This document shows, in pieces, positions 61,301 through 64,000 of a stretch of DNA of 64,000 nucleotides. Below the pieces are notes generated by a model. That model was not told the DNA's origin and made no database searches. It saw only the letters and a program-made list of their open reading frames with translations. The DNA comes from Pezicula radicicola (taxonomy: Eukaryota; Ascomycota; Leotiomycetes; Helotiales; Dermateaceae): positions 445,321 to 509,320 of the forward strand of contig PDUO01000029.1 of NCBI GenBank assembly GCA_003008705.1, given 5' to 3'. The translations under genes were made by a program, and so were the position numbers. Position 1 is the first letter of the stretch. Each line of letters starts with the position of its first letter.

Positions 61301-62790
61301 ATGTAATTACTCCCGGGGTGCCACCCATATGATTCTTTGATTGTGATACGGTGACAGGTTGACAGGCGAGCTGGCTACGGGGAAGAGGGTTGGCAGTATG
61401 GCCATCCTCGGCCAGGAATGGGTTGATGACCTGCAGAGCATGAAACCGCAACCGTTTGCTCTGACTCTCACAGGGCCATCACGAGTCTCCGAGCCTCCGA
61501 TTGATAGCATAGCACTCATAGCACTCACTCACTGACAACTCTTGGGGAATAATTGAAGATGTGGACGGGACGGTGCTTTGGACCCGCGTGCGAGTGGCCC
61601 GTAGGTAAGTAGTATCTGGTATCTAGCAGAGCCAGGAGCCTCCACGGTAGTTGTCTAGTCGCTGCAATGGGTAAATCAACCTGTCGCTCGAAACCCTCAA
61701 CCCCGTCGTTTACAGCAGTAGCTACTCGCTCTTGAGTCTTGCTTCTCAACGGAGGCTCCACGGCATCTTTCACATGGAATTATCGAATTTCTGATATTCT
61801 CCATTACCGGGAAATTCAGTAGCCTCCCCGTATGCCCATGACTGTATGGGTACTCTCCTGGGGGCCTTTTCTGGTGATCGGGAGAGGTTGTTTCAGAATC
61901 AAATCTCTCCAAAATAACGTGATGGAGAAACATTCAAACATGGGTAGTAGGGTGTGCTCTATTTTGAGAGCCTGGGGTGGTTGTACTCTTGATCTACCCA
62001 CGATAGGAAATGGGCTAGAAGGATAATGGGCTTCGAGAAGGAAGGGCTCTCCACAAGTCACAGGAAAACACACTGGCGGCCCAATAAGACCAGGCGATGC
62101 CTTTTTCTGTATCGGCTACGGCTCATATCGCATTAATGCTTAACTTAGCTGAGCTTAGGCTTGCATAAAATGTCGGCGCCCCTTGCAAATTGAAGCCGTG
62201 AGTGGAGCGCTCCTCGAGAATCCCTGGAGGGAACTCCCATGTGGACGAGCCCAAGAGGGAAAGAGAGATGGTTGGTCAGACTCTGCTCTCCCCCGAAGTT
62301 CCCTGCTGAGAAGTGGCACTGCCCCCTTTTATGCGAGTTCCGGCTCCCTCATTAATCGTTATTACTTGTACCTGCGACTCTCCACCCAGAATTACCTCTT
62401 TATTCTTCCTCTTCTTCACCCAAATACCACCACTCCCTCACCTCACCCTCGATACCCATCAACAACTTCTAATCCTTATCTCATTTGTGTATACTTTCAG
62501 CGTTCTCCTTTTTGTACAACACACAACAACATATCATCGTCGCATTCCGAAGTTCAAAACCCAAACTCCGTGACACAGCGAGACGCCAGATACGAAGCCC
62601 ACTAGCGTAAAATTTGGAAGCTGACGCGGCCTCACACCCTAGCCTCAATCACCCCAAGGCACCGAGTTTCCCTCATCAATACCTGAGGTTTCCCATCATC
62701 ATCAACAACATCACCTCCCGCAACACTAAAACAAACATTCATCCACATCATACACACCCGACGACGACACTTCCATCCCTAGAGCCAACA
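58371..62790. other. Long gene-free region and promoter/leader of the bZIP gene
   Basis: About 4.4 kb without a supported gene. Composition is more balanced than to the left, and several frames of 60-125 codons exist on both strands, none with a known domain or consistent splice structure. The final 600 bp are pyrimidine-rich with CA-rich stretches, as expected of a long 5' leader. A perfect 10-bp hairpin lies at 58603-58632. Confidence 0.45.
58603..58632. repeat. Perfect 10-bp inverted repeat
   Basis: TACTTGTGGT, a 10-nt loop, then ACCACAAGTA. The stem is perfect. No adjacent gene explains it as a terminator, since there is no gene nearby. Confidence 0.6.
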
Positions 62791-64000
62791 ATGTCGTCGC
62801 AAACTGAGTACAAGCACACTCCCTCCTCTTCCATGTCGCAGTCTTCACAACAATCCGGCTGCGTGGACCCCTTAGATTCCATGATCGATTTCTCAGAGTA
62901 CGAGACTGTATCATACCAATCTCCATCCATCTCACCATCGCAATCAAAGAGCCAATTCCCCCGACCTCAATCAAAGACACCTACAGCACTCCCATCGAGC
63001 CAGCAACAGCCACTCTCCGGCCCGAGTCATCAATATGATCTCTACAAGCAACAGACCGGTATCCCACAAGGAGCCGTCGCAAACACCTTGGCTGTGAACG
63101 AGGCGAACATGCACATCAGCCAGTATGGTTTCTCAAACGAGTACCTCTCTGGCCTCAACCCAAACGACGACTTCGTTGATTTTGGCACTGCACCAACAAG
63201 AACGAGTCCTTACGGAGATATGGATATGGAGTTTGGATCACCAGAGCCAACCTTCTACTACCCAGAGCAGTCACAGCAATTCGTGAACCCATCTGCTATT
63301 GGAGCACCAGAGAACCGCCTCAATGTTCCCGCCGTCCTCCCAACTCAGACAAGCCATGTCGGTCGTCTCTGGCCTGGTATGCATCAGCAACAAGCCGCTC
63401 TCGCTAAGGCACAAGCACAGCAGAAGCAGCAGCAGCAGATCATTCAGCAGCAGCGACAGGCAGCTATGGGAGGACAGCAAAGACCACAACAACGACCAAG
63501 AGGATCCCACCCACCAGCTGATCCCATCGTCGAGGAGAAGATCTCTCAGCTACTCAACTCCATGAGACAGAGCAGCGTCGCTACCGATGAGGACTCCAAC
63601 AGCCAGAACAACAACAACATGTCTCACGTCCATCGCATGCGTAAGGAAGAGGAAGACATGGATGAGGACGAGCGATTGTTGGCCAGCGAAGAAGGCAAGA
63701 AGCTTAGCAGCAAGGAACGCAGACAATTGAGAAACAAGGTCTCTGCACGAGCTTTCCGATCAAGACGCAAGGGTAAGCATCGTCAATCACTTACACATAA
63801 ACATGCACTAACATGTCACAGAATACATTGGTCAACTTGAGGGCGAGATCGCAGCCAAGGTTAACGAGAACACTGATCTCCGCAACCAGAACCGTGCTTT
63901 GATGGAGGAGAACACTCGTCTCTCCGACCTCACTCGCATGCTTCTCTCTTCCCCCTCATTCTCTGGTTTCCTCGACACTCTCAGCACCAACCCAGCTGCC
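62791..64000 (+). CDS. bZIP transcription factor (IDI-4-like), 3' end beyond window
   Basis: I read exons 62791-63772 and 63822 to beyond the window, joined in phase across a 49-nt intron. About 387 residues are visible. Residues 1-300 are Ser/Gln/Pro-rich and contain a poly-Gln-like stretch near 208-230. An acidic segment leads into the basic region KLSSKERRQLRNKVSARAF (about 304-322), with the NxxSARxFRxRR bZIP signature. The intron falls at the end of the basic region, and the next exon holds the leucine zipper (YIGQLEGEIAAKVNENTDL). The continuation SSPSFSGFLDTL is a conserved block of one fungal bZIP subgroup, to which IDI-4 of Podospora may belong. That assignment is tentative. No in-frame ATG lies upstream of 62791 without a stop. 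Confidence 0.88.

Noticed and set aside
59940..62600. Multiple frames of 60-140 codons on both strands upstream of the bZIP gene
   Set aside because: They overlap on both strands, have no known motif, and sit in the promoter and leader region of the bZIP gene.

Overview
The window is nuclear DNA of a filamentous ascomycete. Genes are split by short GT-AG introns (about 45-90 nt) with CTAAC/CTGAC-like branch sites, and the proteins are typical of Leotiomycetes. The left 13 kb carries a sesquiterpene cyclase of the BOT2 type, two cytochrome P450s and a BAHD-type acetyltransferase. This is the core gene set of the botrydial (phytotoxin) cluster known from Botrytis cinerea, so a Botrytis or close Sclerotiniaceae species is the best guess. 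The cluster genes sit in two divergent pairs (cyclase/P450 and P450/acetyltransferase) with shared promoters, separated and flanked by AT-rich, gene-free DNA that looks like decayed repeats.

From 13.9 to 24.6 kb come ordinary conserved genes: a secreted pectin methylesterase with a Ser/Thr/Lys-rich linker, a HET-C/TinC-type protein, a ceramide fatty-acid 2-hydroxylase (cytochrome b5 fusion) and an RBM39/Pad-1-like splicing factor. From 24.6 to 46 kb the region is accessory: a small putative membrane protein, a coiled-coil protein of unknown function, a frameshifted short-chain dehydrogenase, a VWA-domain protein and a 12-exon PTH11-like rhodopsin-domain membrane protein. Between and inside these genes lie many dispersed copies of an 18-nt repeat (GAGTTACYYARATCAAGT) and at least four small terminal-inverted-repeat elements from three different families.

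From 46.5 to 50.3 kb are cytosolic Hsp70 and orotidine 5'-phosphate decarboxylase. From 51.5 to 58 kb is an AT-rich, gene-poor stretch with a complete but RIP-inactivated Tc1-like DD34E transposon, a decayed membrane-anchored gene and another small TA-flanked element. A long gene-free stretch follows, and the window ends inside a bZIP transcription factor gene (62791 to beyond 64000).

Gene models were built by eye from reading frame, splice sites and family motifs. Every multi-exon model given with full coordinates keeps phase across all junctions. The most noteworthy unexplained signal is the family of TA-flanked miniature elements with shared 33-bp ends (including the TA) enclosing the 18/21-nt repeat units, whose relatives lie dispersed through introns and intergenic DNA.
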